A DNA stretch of 64,000 nt from Ascochyta rabiei. Lineage: Eukaryota; Ascomycota; Dothideomycetes; Pleosporales; Didymellaceae. The notes under the pieces were generated by a model. That model made no database searches. It was not told where the DNA came from and saw only the letters and a list, made by a program, of their open reading frames with translations. A program made the position numbers and the translations under genes. Of the stretch, positions 1-10,392 are shown piece by piece. The stretch lies in contig NC_082426.1 of NCBI RefSeq assembly GCF_004011695.2, positions 434,001-498,000 of the forward strand, read 5' to 3'. Within the stretch, counting starts at the first letter, position 1. Every line of letters begins with the position of its first letter.

Positions 1-728
1 AGATCTTCTCGTCGCCTCTCGTTCTGGTGCTCGACCTCGATGGCGCTGTCCGAAAACCGCCTCGGTCTCACACTGGGAGCGCCGTCGAGTGCTGCCGTGC
101 TGTGTACGTCCTCGGGTCCCTTGGCGCCGTAGTTGTACGGCGAGTATATGCACTCGTCAAAGCGCTTTGGCAACGCGCCCCTGATCTTCTGCTTGCCCTT
201 CAGAAACCGCATCAGGTCGTCTAGCTTGTACGAGGCCGCTGTGCAGTACGCTGTCACGCGCGGCAACCGGTCTCGGTCTGCTTTGCCCAGCCGCGCTGCG
301 TCTCTTCTCGCGGTGGGGTCCTTGATCCTTGTATACTGTACGTATACGTCGCGGCCGCTCTCTTCGTCTTCCTCATCGTCACCTTGGGCTGGGTCCGGCA
401 AGAGCTTCAACTTTTGCGCGGTCCGCGTCGTTCGCTGAGGGCCAATCTTTCCCGCTGGACCTGGCGGGATTCTCGCAGGCGCGCCTGAGCTGTTTCTCCT
501 CCGCAGCTTGCTGTTCAGGCCTGCGAGCATGGGCTGTCCACCGTGGCTTGTCGGTTGTCTGGATGACGATGCACCCTGCGACCCGGACCGGCCCAGCTGA
601 GCAGCATCGCTCGAAGACGAGACAGTTGTGTTGAACGTGACGGTGCGCTGCGGTTTTGCGGGTGCTGTCTTGGTGCCGCCCGATAGGGACGACATCAGCG
701 GCGTGCTTTCGGTCGAGCTCGACGCCAT
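1..728 (-). CDS. RMD1: RMD1/DUF155 (YagE) family protein, 5' part, cut by the window edge
   Basis: Reading down from the ATG at 728 (context CCACAATGG) gives one open frame to the window edge, about 242 residues without a stop. Residues 1-70 are Ser/Thr-rich low complexity. From about residue 120 the translation carries the conserved block that precedes the DUF155/YagE domain: RIKDPTARRDAARLGKADRD, then LPRVTAYCTAASYKLDDLMR and FDECIYSPYNYG. This is the family of yeast Rmd1/Rmd8 and fission yeast Sif2/Sif3, membrane-associated proteins linked to sporulation or to mitochondrial or nuclear membranes; the biochemical role is unknown. The C-terminal half with the expected membrane segment lies outside the window. 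The family call is firm; which paralogue it is cannot be settled from the N-terminus. No intron is visible in this part. Confidence 0.85.
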   Translation of the reverse strand, partial: MASSSTESTPLMSSLSGGTKTAPAKPQRTVTFNTTVSSSSDAAQLGRSGSQGASSSRQPTSHGGQPMLAGLNSKLRRRNSSGAPARIPPGPAGKIGPQRTTRTAQKLKLLPDPAQGDDEEDEESGRDVYVQYTRIKDPTARRDAARLGKADRDRLPRVTAYCTAASYKLDDLMRFLKGKQKIRGALPKRFDECIYSPYNYGAKGPEDVHSTAALDGAPSVRPRRFSDSAIEVEHQNERRRED

Positions 729-1358
729 TGTGGTCTGTGGGTTGGGGATTTCGACAAGGTCACAATCAGTCGGTGGTGTCCTGGAGATTGCGCACAAGAT
801 TGGTTGTGGAGCAGGGCGATGACGGCGTTCATGGACCTGCCATGGGTGTGAGGATGGACGAGTGAAGTGGCAGCGCCTTCAAAGCTGTGCCTGCTCGCCA
901 AAACTGACAAGATGACGTTCCTTCCCAAGCTTGAGGCCCCTGCTAGCCCCACGTGCTAACTCTCGCACAAGGCACTTTGTTCTCGAGTGATGTTCGGTAC
1001 AGAGAAGAATGGCTCTCAATCGATGCAGCATTCGAGTGATGGTCAGTACAGAGAAAAACTGCCCTTGGTCAACACCGTATTTAAGTAACAACGTTAGTTG
1101 GTGGTTAAGAAAAATAGCCCTTGATGAACGCAGCGTTGAAGTGATGGATACTATAGAGATGACTGGCTCTCAATCGACGCAGCATTCGTAAGAGCAAGAC
1201 TCGTGTTCTACTGCTATGTGATGCTCGACCCCTCTGCACGAACAAGGGCATCCATGGGAACAAGAGTGGGAATGACAAGTGACATGTGATACAAGGAATT
1301 AACAATTGGGTATAGCGAAGCCTAAAAGCAATCTGGTCGTACAACAACTCCAAACTTT
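729..1358. other. Intergenic region: RMD1 5' flank and ECM14 3' flank, with a degenerate ~50-bp repeat
   Basis: No coding frame is convincing here. It must hold the RMD1-type promoter (nearer 729) and the ECM14 3' UTR (nearer 1358). Degenerate copies of a roughly 50-bp unit (GAGTGATG, then GTACAGAGA, GGCTCTCAATCGA and GCAGCATTC) begin near 984, 1033 and 1138. Confidence 0.6.
984..1193. repeat. Degenerate ~50-bp tandem repeat
   Basis: GGCTCTCAATCGATGCAGCA at 1011 recurs as GGCTCTCAATCGACGCAGCA near 1164, and GAGTGATG-GTACAGAGA recurs at about 986 and 1035 with a diverged third copy at 1138. Spacings of about 49 and 105 bp suggest three or four units of about 50 bp. It is too diverged and too short to be called a transposon. 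Confidence 0.55.
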
Positions 1359-3112
1359 TCACAGCTCAGTCGCCTCCTCCTCCTCCTCCTCTTCCTCCTG
1401 GTCATCTGCCTCCGTCTCCGCCTTGTCGACCATGTCCCACCCATGCTCCAGAAGCTCCGTTGGCTGTGCATCTTGCTTCTTCGCCGTCGCCAGGCCCACT
1501 TCGCCAAGCATGAAGCGGCCAAGGTACAAGACTGCATCGAGCATCTCCTCTCCCGTCGGTGCAATGTTCTCTTTGGGCAAGAGGAAGCCGTAGCTGCCTG
1601 TGTCGCGCAGCTTGATCTGGTACGAGTACTTGACCTTGAGCTCGTGATAGAACCAGTCGAGCGCGCTTCCTCCACTCGACTCGATGCGCGGTAGGACCGA
1701 TGGTTGCTTCTTGTCGCTCGACCACATGACGTTGCCTTCGCAGGCGGACGTGACCTTGTACGCATGTCCTCTGCGTGATATGCGGATGGCCTTGGCCAGG
1801 CCGACAGCCAGCTCCTCGAGGTCTTCGAGCGCCGGGGGCTCTTCTGTGCACGAGTACGAGTAGGGGTACAAGATCTGCTGTGAGTAGGAATGCAAGTCCA
1901 AGAAGCCAACAAAATGCACGTTGTTGTGTTCGGTCTCGTTCTTGGCCCACTCGGCAAAGCGCTGAGCTTCCAGGCCCTCAAAGGGTTCGCTGCCTGCATA
2001 GGATTCACTGCAGGGGTTGGTGCGCACCGTGTCGCCGTCCCACTTGTAGGCGTAGCTGCGGTCCAGGTCCACACCACTGCAGAAGCGCAGACTTGTTGGC
2101 TGACGGTTCTTCCTCCACAGACGGTCCGATTCCCAGGAGTAGACGTAGCCGTCGGGGTTCAGGGTGGGGACAAGCACAAAGTCAAACTGCTCGAGCAGGC
2201 GTGTGATCTCGCGGTCCTTGCCGTAGGCGTTGATCAGGTTCCAGGCCACGTAGTTGACGGTGCTGGTGGAGATCCACTCGCGTGCATGGGAGCCGCCGGT
2301 GATGAGCACGGTCTTGCGGGGGCCCGAGGGCTGGTCGTTGTTGGTCGGGTGCACGCCTACGCGCAGGGCGGGGATGTCGCGGCCTTGGTAGGTTGTACCC
2401 ACGACAATGCGGCGCACGTGGGTGGTGAACATGGAGGCCATGAGCTTCATCCACGGATTGATGACGGACAATGGCTGGTAGTCCTGCAGGAACGGGTGGC
2501 CTTTGGTTTTGTGGGGGGCGTAGGCGTGGTCGTCCTGGTGGGACAGGGTGGCGGACGAGGAAGGGTACGAGTCGAAGATGGCCTGTGCCAGGTCGAGGTC
2601 CTGCATGAGAGGCTGGTGTGACTGCTTCAGCGAGGGCGGGAGGAGGCCCAGCAGCGAAGGCACCTGGATCGAGTTAGATTTGCGGGGGAGAAGGCGGCGG
2701 GCGTGGGAAGACAGACGACATGCTTTGCTACCCTGATGTCTGCCCAGTCCTCATTGAACTCCCACACGTCGAGGAACAGGACGTCGGATGCCTCGGCCAG
2801 GGCCTTTGCCTCGTCTGCCGTGTGCATGGTGAAGCGGAGGACCACATCGTCGCCGTAGCGAGCGACAAAGGGCTCTGTTGCTGGCTGAGGGGTGCTGCCG
2901 GCGCCCTCTCGGCGGCTGGTGTGGTGGACGGGCAGACTCCCTATCTTCCTGAGGATGGCGTCGGACAGCCTGCGCCAGGTGGGCGGCGTGCGGTTGGGGC
3001 TCGCGTCCTGCGCCGGGCGTCGGTGGTCGTGGTAGGCCGGTTGTTGCGGGGCTGCTGAGACCAGCGGCGCGAGCAGCAGCAGGCCGAGGGCGGCGAGGGG
3101 GCCCTGGCGCAT
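1359..3112 (-). CDS. ECM14: ECM14-type metallocarboxypeptidase homologue (M14A), predicted catalytically inactive
   Basis: Two exons, 3112-2732 and 2663-1359, joined across a 68-bp intron (2664-2731, GTAGCA donor, ATCCAG acceptor), give 561 residues, close to the usual length of fungal ECM14. Residues 1-20 form a signal peptide. A pro-region reads ...WADIR across the junction into [13 protein letters not shown], typical of ECM14, followed by a peptidase M14 fold. The zinc ligands are intact: H253 and E256 in SHAREW and H385 in LDLHSYSQ. The catalytic glutamate expected before LRDTGSYGF is a lysine (QIKLRDTG, K478), matching the known inactivity of yeast Ecm14, a secreted or vacuolar protein tied to cell-wall biogenesis. 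The C-terminus ends in a Glu-rich tail. ATG 3112 is chosen because it starts the signal peptide. It is divergent from the Sec7 gene. Confidence 0.93.
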
Positions 3113-3329
3113 TGCGTGGGTGGTGGGTGGTGGATGGGGTGTTGTGTGTTTGTGTGCCTGGTCGGACGGACCATGGGAACGTAGGGTGGGGTCGTGGACC
3201 TGCAGCGCCAGGAGCTGGGGTCGCGTGCACAGCCACCAGTCATTGTGCAATGACAAGACAATCACCTTTTACAAGGAGAGCTTTCTTCCTATATAGGTCG
3301 GTAGTATCCATCTACGTGGATACAGAGTA

Positions 3330-3556
3330 TAGAGGGCTTCGAGGAGGAGGATAGCATGACGTGTTTATTAAAGGAGGAGAGCATAACGTGTTTCAAGAGG
3401 ATATAGAGTATAGAGGGCTTCAAGGAGGATGAGAGCATGACGTGTTTGTCAAAGGAGGAGAGCATGACGTGTTTGTCAAAGGAGGAGAGCATAACGTGTT
3501 TAAAGAGGATATAGAGTATAGGGTACCTGATAGAGGATATCAAGTAATGCTAAAGA
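3330..3556. repeat. 27-bp tandem repeat with a second interspersed unit
   Basis: The core AAAGGAGGAGAGCATGACGT followed by GTTTGTC (27 bp) occurs about five times. It alternates with a second motif, GAGGATATAGAGTATAGAGG, seen about four times. Because 27 is a multiple of three, the antisense frame stays open as an artefactual repeat peptide (HVMLSSFDK). I treat it as non-coding. Confidence 0.75.
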
Positions 3557-4105
3557 GGATATAGAGCCGTTGTCACTTCCTCTCACAACCACCCTCTCTC
3601 GTTACAGAGTACACCCACTACCATGCTCCAGCGGCATTTTCTTAGATGGTACTTGGTACTGCTGGATTTCTTTAGCGTACCTGTTGGTGCTCGGCAGCTT
3701 TTACAAACATGGCTGGAGTCGTGTAGTGTCTCTTCAGGTTGCAGGTCATGTGCAGACTGGCATTGAGTACCTCGTCCTGTTTGATCGAGACCTGCCTGTG
3801 CTGAGGCATGGTTGTGGCTGTGGTTACTGTTGTATTCGTGGTTGTAGTCGTGGTTGTCGTGTGGAGGTGTCGGCGGCGCTAGAAGCAGCAGCAGGCTTCC
3901 AGGCCACCTCCACACGAGAGGGACAGGAGGGAGGACGGCCGAGAGCCGGCACGGGCTGACGTTGTACCTGGGCCAGCCGAGTGCATTGCATGGCATGGCT
4001 GCATGGACGACTGTGTGCATGTCCAACACACAAGCCTGCTTTCCTCCCTCGCCGCCCCCTCCACGACGTCTCTCCGTTCCCATCGCCGTATCTCTCCCCC
4101 TCTCC

Positions 4106-4162
4106 CTCTCTCTCTCTCTCTGTGTGTGTGTGCGTGCGTGTGTGTGTGTCTCTCTCTCTCTG
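4106..4162. repeat. (CT)n-(TG)n-(TC)n microsatellite
   Basis: A run of CT dinucleotides passes into TG/CG dinucleotides and back into TC. It lies in the presumed 5' region of the Sec7 gene. Confidence 0.9.
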
Positions 4163-4238
4163 TCTTGGTCCACGCGGCGCTCGCATCCTCCACCGGACCC
4201 CTCAGCCTTACCATCGTTCGTCTCCCGGATACCCGCGT

Positions 4239-4343
4239 CACGCCTTACCTCACGCCTTACCTCACGCCTTACCTCACGCCTTACCTCACGCCTTACCTCA
4301 CGCCTTACCTCACGCCTCACCTCACGCCTCACCTCACGCCTTA
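4239..4343. repeat. 12-bp tandem repeat (CACGCCTTACCT)n
   Basis: Six perfect copies of CACGCCTTACCT are followed by two with one substitution (CACGCCTCACCT) and a partial copy. It ends about 115 bp before the Sec7 start codon and so is likely in the 5' UTR or core promoter. Confidence 0.9.
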
Positions 4344-4459
4344 CACCGCCCGCCCCATCTCGCCTAGCCTCCTCTGCTGCTGCTGCCGTACCTGTGCCAT
4401 GTGCTGCGCTGTGCCTTTGCCCGCGCATACATGAGCTGTAGCCCCCGGCGCGCAGCAGA

Positions 4460-7400
4460 ATGCGTCTCCGGCCCGGACGCAGCGAGCACGACCTGAAGAG
4501 GAGATCCACGCTCGATCCAGCTGGTCTTTTCAGGCGCGGCGACCGAGCCCGCAACCACGATAGCCCATCCACCGATCGTCTGGCCGTCTCGGAAGACGGT
4601 GGCCGCCCTGCGTCGAGCGAGGTTGCGCGGCCCTCGATCTCGCGCGACTCGCACAACGCCAACGATGCCCACGACGCCCACGACGCCCACGACGCCCACG
4701 ACGCCCACGACGCCTACGACGCCCACGACGCCCACGACGCCCACGATGCCCACGATAGCCCACCCGCCCAGCCACGGCCCTCGAACCCGCGCCGCTTCTC
4801 CATGCTGAGGTTCCGCCACGCCTCCGATTCGCAGCTATCGACGACAGCCAGGGAGCATGCTGAAAAGGCGCCTCCGGTGCCGCCGGTGCCGCCGGTGCCT
4901 GCCAGCGCCGCAGAACGCAGCAACGAGCGTAGGTGAAGGGCGCCTGCGAGAACCCGTGCCAACCACTGACGTGCCGTGTCCCAGAATCGCCGCCTGCTAT
5001 CATCACCACCCCCCCAACCTTCATGGACCCCGAAGACGACCCGCGACCCGCCCACGCCCACGACCTCGAGCATGACCTCGACCACGACCAGCCAGCTGCC
5101 GCCAAGAAGCGCAGCCGTCTGCAGCACTTCACCCTGCGTCGCCGCTCCTTCGACCCCGCGAGCGTCGACAGGCCCGGCGGCCTCCTGCGCAAGTCCATGG
5201 ACAAGAAGCGCCCCCTGGCCCTCGGCTCCTGGAAGAGCAGGCACAACCTGCTCGACGACGGCAACGTGGCTCAAGCTCCAGCTACAGCCCCAGCTACAGC
5301 TCCGCCCCCAGACGCCGATCCAGAGCCAGAGCCAGACCGCTTCTCCGCGAGCCCGCAGCGGCCCGACGAACGTTCCGAGGCCCGCGACTTCGCTGAAAGC
5401 ACCACCGCCCTGCTGCCCCCCGCCCACCGCGCCTCCGAGTCATCGCGCTCCGACGGCAGCTCGACCGGCCATGTTTCGTTCGAAACAAGCACCCGGCCCC
5501 CGCACCCCCAGCGTGCGGGCTCCACGCGCTTTGGCTTCAGCCGGCGCAAGCAGCGCGCCTCTCTGTTCCCCCTGCCCATGAAGATCGAGCCGCCCCAGTT
5601 CCCAGACACGGCGCCCGCAACACCGCGCGCCTCCATGGGCGGCCCCAGCTCCGCCTCTCCCGGCTCTCCCACCGGCAGTCCCCCCTTGACCGCGCGCCGC
5701 TACACAGAAGGCGCAGGTGGCACCCACACGCCGCCGCTGCCTTCCGCCTCGCAGGTCGCCCTGGCTGCCACTTCGCTGAACCTGGCCTCCCCGGGCGCCG
5801 CCTCGCTCTTCCGCAACGACTCGTCCAGATCCGCTCGCTCGGCTCGTTCGTCCCCTCAGCCGCCCAAGCGCATGGGGCTACGCGCCCGCTCGTCCACCAT
5901 GGGCTCCCTGGGCGGCATGTCCGACGACAATCCGTCTTCCACTCCGCCCAATGGATTCAGCGGGAGGACCTCGACCTCCATCACCGCGGGACGCAGCAGC
6001 TTCAGCAACCTGTTCAGCCTGGGACGCTTTCGTCAGAACGACCTGCACCCATCCAGGCATGGCTCGCCCGCCCACGGGTACACAGGCACCTCCGGCTCCT
6101 CGCACCAGAACTCGCTCAGCATCAGTAGGGAGACGCTGGCCATGCCCGAGCGCGAGGAAGGCGAGACGCCCGGTCGTTATCTCGAGAGAATCGAAGCCAA
6201 CAACGTCGACAAGAGTGTCATTGCCAGCTATCTGTCCAAGACAGACGATGCCTTCCTGCTCTCCGTCCTGCGAAGTTACATGCGCAGATTTGCTTTCTTT
6301 GGCGATCCCATCGACATGGCTGTTCGCAAGTTGCTCATGCAGGTCGAGCTGCCCAAGGAAACCCAGCAGATCGACAGGGTCCTGCAGGGCTTCGCCGACC
6401 GCTACCACGAATGCAACCCTGGCATCTACATCAACACAGGTAAGTTGCGTCTTGCTGGCATCAACCTGACTTACGCACTAACGAACCCCCAGACAAGGCC
6501 TACTTCATATCCTTCTCCATCATCATCCTCCACACCGATTTCTTCAACAAGAACAATAAACGCAAGATGCAAAGGCACGACTACATCAAAAACTCGTCGT
6601 GCGAGGGTGTTTCTGATGACGTTCTTGGGTGCATCTACGATAACGTCGTATACACACCGTTCATTCACATCGAGGACGAAGTCGATCTCAAGAACATCTC
6701 GTCGAAGAAGAGCAGGAGAACGGCAGTGCTCAAGGGCCCCAACGATCCTGCCCGTAAGGTCAAAAAGGAGCCCATCGACCCCTACACATTAATCTTCGAA
6801 GGCAAACTGGACGTCCTCCGGCCCACCATCAAGGACGTGATGAACCTGGACGATCCCTACAACTATCTCGGTACCGCTGCGACGCTTGACACGAAGAACA
6901 TCTACAAGTCTTTTACCAGGTACGGTGTCATTCAAATCGTCTCGTCACGCTCCAGGCCAGAAGCCTTCATGTCAGAAGCCGCCCAGGAGAACCCTCTCGG
7001 GACGTCAGTCGGCATTGTCGAGATGCCCGTGACCAAAGTCGGGATACTGTGGAGGAAGGATCCAAAACGCAAGAAAGCACGGTCTCCGTGGCAGGAGTGG
7101 GGTGCAGTGCTCACTCGTTCAGGTCTTTCGCTGTTCCGTAACAGCAGCTGGGCTAAGAATTTGATGAGCCAACATGAACAGCACCTCAAGCACGGTGAAG
7201 CGGGCCCTGCGGTCTTTTCGCCAGCGCTGCAAGAGTTCAAACAGGATCACATGATACCCATGGACGGTGCTGTCGCTTTGGTCGACAACACATACAAGAG
7301 GCACAAGAACGCTTTTTCCATGTGCTCCAAGATCGGCGAGGAGACATTCTTGGCTGACAGCGAACAAGACCTAAACGACTGGCTAGGCGTCCTCAACTAC

Positions 7401-9089
7401 ACTGCCGCCTTTGAGACGTTAGGCGTTCGTTCCAGAGGTATGGTTGGTGGACTCTATGAAGGTCAGAAGAACCGTGGGATCAGACGTCTGGACTCGTCTC
7501 AGTCTGGCAAGTCTATTCCTACTGCGACTGGCGACGTACTGGTTCAGAGCGGCAAGATCGACACCCACTTCGCACAACAAGTGGTGACGGCACGAAGAGA
7601 CATGATGCAAGCCCGGATCTCTGACTCGGAGGACAAACTAGCCGATGCCATCAGGGAGCTGGAGGCCCGCCTCCGTGATGCGAGACACCTTCAGATTCTA
7701 GCGCCCATCCAACCGAAAACCCGAGAGCTGGTGATACATGCAGCAGGTCGTCTATCGGCAAAACTCAAGTGGTCTCGCATCGAGATATGGCGGATGAAAT
7801 GCCACCGCGACATCCTAGCACACGAGCTGGAGGATGAGAGACAGAGTGCTACCGAGACACAAGCGCGGAACGATCGGATAGCAGAATCCTCGCAAGCACC
7901 GCCTGCGCAGAACTCGCCTGCCTCCACTAGCAAAACGTCCAAAATCAGCGGTCTTGCACGCTTAGCGTCAAAGACGAGCTCACTCACGAGCAGTCATAAA
8001 CCGCCACAGTCTTCCGAAGGATTTACCGCTCGTCCAACTACGAAATCTTCTGGGAACACAGAAATGGACGAGAGCGTGTTCAAAACGCCTCCCGAGATGC
8101 CACGCCAGACAAGTCTCACGTTTCCTTCAGGCTCCTACAGTGTGCCGCCCATCTCATTCAGCCCACCCGCATCAGACCGCCGAAGCTCGATAGCCAGCTC
8201 TTCGGTGCAATCTCCCAGGATGTACCCTGCTGATAAACGACCCTCTGTATCCACTTTCGACGATGGCACGGTGGGTTCAGATGATGACTCTGACGATGAC
8301 GTTAGATATGCCACACCTCCCCTCATCGAGACAGATGCGATCCAGCCCAAAACACCAGACCCAGCCACAGACGGGGCTGTCGAATCGGACGCAGAGCAGA
8401 GCCTTGCAGCTCACGCAGGTTCTCCTGTATCGCGCACGAAGCACAGGCGAAGCTTGCATCGTACGCTCCGAGACTCGCATGGCAGTTCATCGCACCGTCG
8501 CAGCCACAAAGGCCGAGACTCAGCCTCGACCATTACCAGCGACGGCACCTCGGAGAGCGAAGGTCTAGCCCGTAGCAAGGGTAGCTTCACTGTACACGGC
8601 AAGAAGGCTTCTGTCATTCAGTTTGGATCTGATTGGCACAACACTACAGCTGAAGAGAGGCTGAAGACTAAGAAGCAGCTGCAAGAGGCTCAGGAACTAG
8701 CTTCTGCTGATGAGCGAGATGGCAGCGTCAGTGATGGAACCGTTGTCAGTCCTGGGTCCGAAAAGAACGACGACACACCTCGCCGCAAAATGTCCTCGGA
8801 GCAGGTCAAGCAGCGTCTTGTTTCCTCTCAGACCATCACTCCCGACAATTTCCATCAATCCCTCGAGTATCAGGATGCCGCCTCAAATGGGAGTTCTGAG
8901 TTGAGCGATGTTGCCGAGGAGAGAACAAGCAAAGACGGCGAACCGATTGAGACGGCCATCACTGAGCCTGCCGCAATCGAGCCAGCGTCTACCACAGCAT
9001 CGTCTATGGACTATATCAAACAACTGACGGCACATAACCAAGTCCTCGCCATCGAAGGAAACAAAGAGCAGGTCAACTCCACCCCTTGA
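4460..9089 (+). CDS. SYT1: Arf guanine-nucleotide exchange factor, Sec7 and PH domains (SYT1 type)
   Basis: Three exons, 4460-4928, 4985-6439 and 6493-9089, with introns of 56 bp (GTAGGT...CCCAG) and 53 bp (GTAAGT...CCCAG), give 1,506 residues. Residues 1-540 are disordered, Ser/Pro-rich and carry a DAH repeat (about 69-98). A Sec7 domain follows (about 543-707): LPKETQQIDRVLQGFADRYH contains the catalytic Glu (LP-K-E), and across intron 2 the frame reads NTDKAYFISFSIIILHTDFF then NKNNKRKM. A PH domain lies at about 820-950 (VGILWRKDPKRKKARSPWQE ... DLNDWLGVLNY), then a predicted coiled coil (about 1018-1090) and a long Ser-rich tail. Yeast Syt1 is a GEF for Arf proteins at the trans-Golgi; the homologue should act there through PH-lipid binding. 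Start choice is the first in-frame ATG. Confidence 0.9.
4664..4753 (+). repeat. 9-bp coding repeat (GCCCACGAC)n, polypeptide (DAH)n
   Basis: Ten 9-bp units inside exon 1 of the Sec7 gene encode Asp-Ala-His repeats, one changed to DAY. The frame is kept because the unit is a multiple of three. Such runs vary in copy number by slippage. Confidence 0.9.
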
Positions 9090-10392
9090 GAATACCAAAA
9101 CCTACAACATCGTACTCGCGACATACCCTTTTTATTTGTGTTTGACATATTTGGATCTTGAAAAGTGGATTCCCCAATTTCCTTTACGTCTTAATTCGAC
9201 TGCATAGCAAGCAAAAGCGAATCATCTCATCTACATTGTCACTTTTATCGGCAACAGCGCATACAGCACGGCGTGGGAGGGCAGCTCTTCACGGCAGGCC
9301 GCTTTTCTTATCTCTTTGGTCTCTCCCAGCACTGCGACATGTATCTATAGACGGTGGCGTTCAGTCGAACTTGATGTGGTCAGTTGGCCTGGAGAGGCAA
9401 GGTGACATTTCGGTCACGGGACGATGTTAGCCCTCACCATCGCAGTAGGATAGTACGGTGGGAGCATAGTGAAGGAAGAACTCAAGGTCTTACCATCGTA
9501 CACCCTGACCCACAACGTCTACGAGGCGGCCGTGACGAGCTGGCTCGGGCTAGCTGAGCACAATCGTGTCGTACGTATTGAGAATGACAAATCGTTGAGG
9601 TCGCGTTGGTAAGGTAGTCGTATCATAACCCACTCTTAGCCCGGAATAGCCTATTGCCAACGTCTCATGCAATGCGGTATCACATTCGTGTCTTTTTAGG
9701 CTAGAGGCTCATAATTTTTGTCAACTCTGCTTGGGCCAGAAGTCTTCTTTGGTCAACGTTTTGAGGAGCGTGGAAGGGGACGCAGCTTTCTTGTAAAGAG
9801 ATTTTAACCCTCTTGGCAGATACGCGCGATTGCTGGTTCGTGATCTCAGGCCATGGGGTGACATGGTATTTCGAGAACAAACCACACTACCCGCGTTGAG
9901 GTTAGCTCCCGCCGTTTCGGCTCCACTCCCGGACACGCATAACCCATTATCGCTGCCACCTCTGAATGCTCGACAGCAAACGGCTGTATTGGCCGGGAAA
10001 GCTTTTTAGGAGTGCATCAGTAATGAGAATTGCTCGTAACTTGTAATCAGTGTATGTTTTGGTTTTGGTACAGCCCAATTATGCGACAGAATGAGACAAT
10101 GTATAATGGCGAGCCGTATGCATTACCTCGGAATACCCGAGGAGAGGGGAAGGTGCGTCGCACATCATGACGATCCGGACCTGCTTAGAAACGTGCCACT
10201 TGTTCAAGCGTTCTACCGGCTTTCAGCTCGAGTCAGCGTGTCCGAATCTCAAAGCGAGATGCTTTAAGACTTGTCGTGTTCTGACGTCGAATTACCTCGA
10301 GTTCATAGCTTTCCCTTCCCTTCCTACTACTCCTGTGTGCCCAACAACGTTCGAGCTCTGTTGGCCAGTTAAAAAGCCATTGAAAAAGTAAT
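9090..10392. other. Intergenic region between the Sec7 gene and the BVMO gene
   Basis: It holds the 3' UTR of the Sec7 gene and the promoter of the monooxygenase. I see no gene, no RNA gene and no clear repeat in these 1.3 kb. Confidence 0.5.

Larger units (their letters stand above)
3113..4459. promoter_or_regulatory. Divergent intergenic region between ECM14 and the Sec7 gene, rich in simple repeats
   Basis: This stretch of about 1.35 kb separates two divergent genes and must contain both promoters and 5' UTRs. It holds a 27-bp satellite, a CT/TG microsatellite and a 12-bp satellite (listed separately). A pyrimidine-rich stretch lies before the Sec7 start. No protein-coding gene is supported: the frames visible here are made by the repeats. 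Confidence 0.6.

Noticed and set aside
1890..2621. Long open frame on the plus strand (243 codons) opposite ECM14
   Set aside because: It is the antisense of a well-supported peptidase exon, Val/Gly-rich from codon bias, with no domain pattern.
3583..4662. 359-codon minus-strand frame across the satellites upstream of the Sec7 gene
   Set aside because: Its length comes from the 12-bp and dinucleotide repeats (REVRREVRREV, THTHTH), and it overlaps exon 1 of a real gene.
4714..5427. Antisense frames opposite the Sec7 exons
   Set aside because: They are GC-rich, repeat-driven shadows (WASWASWAS) with no family features.
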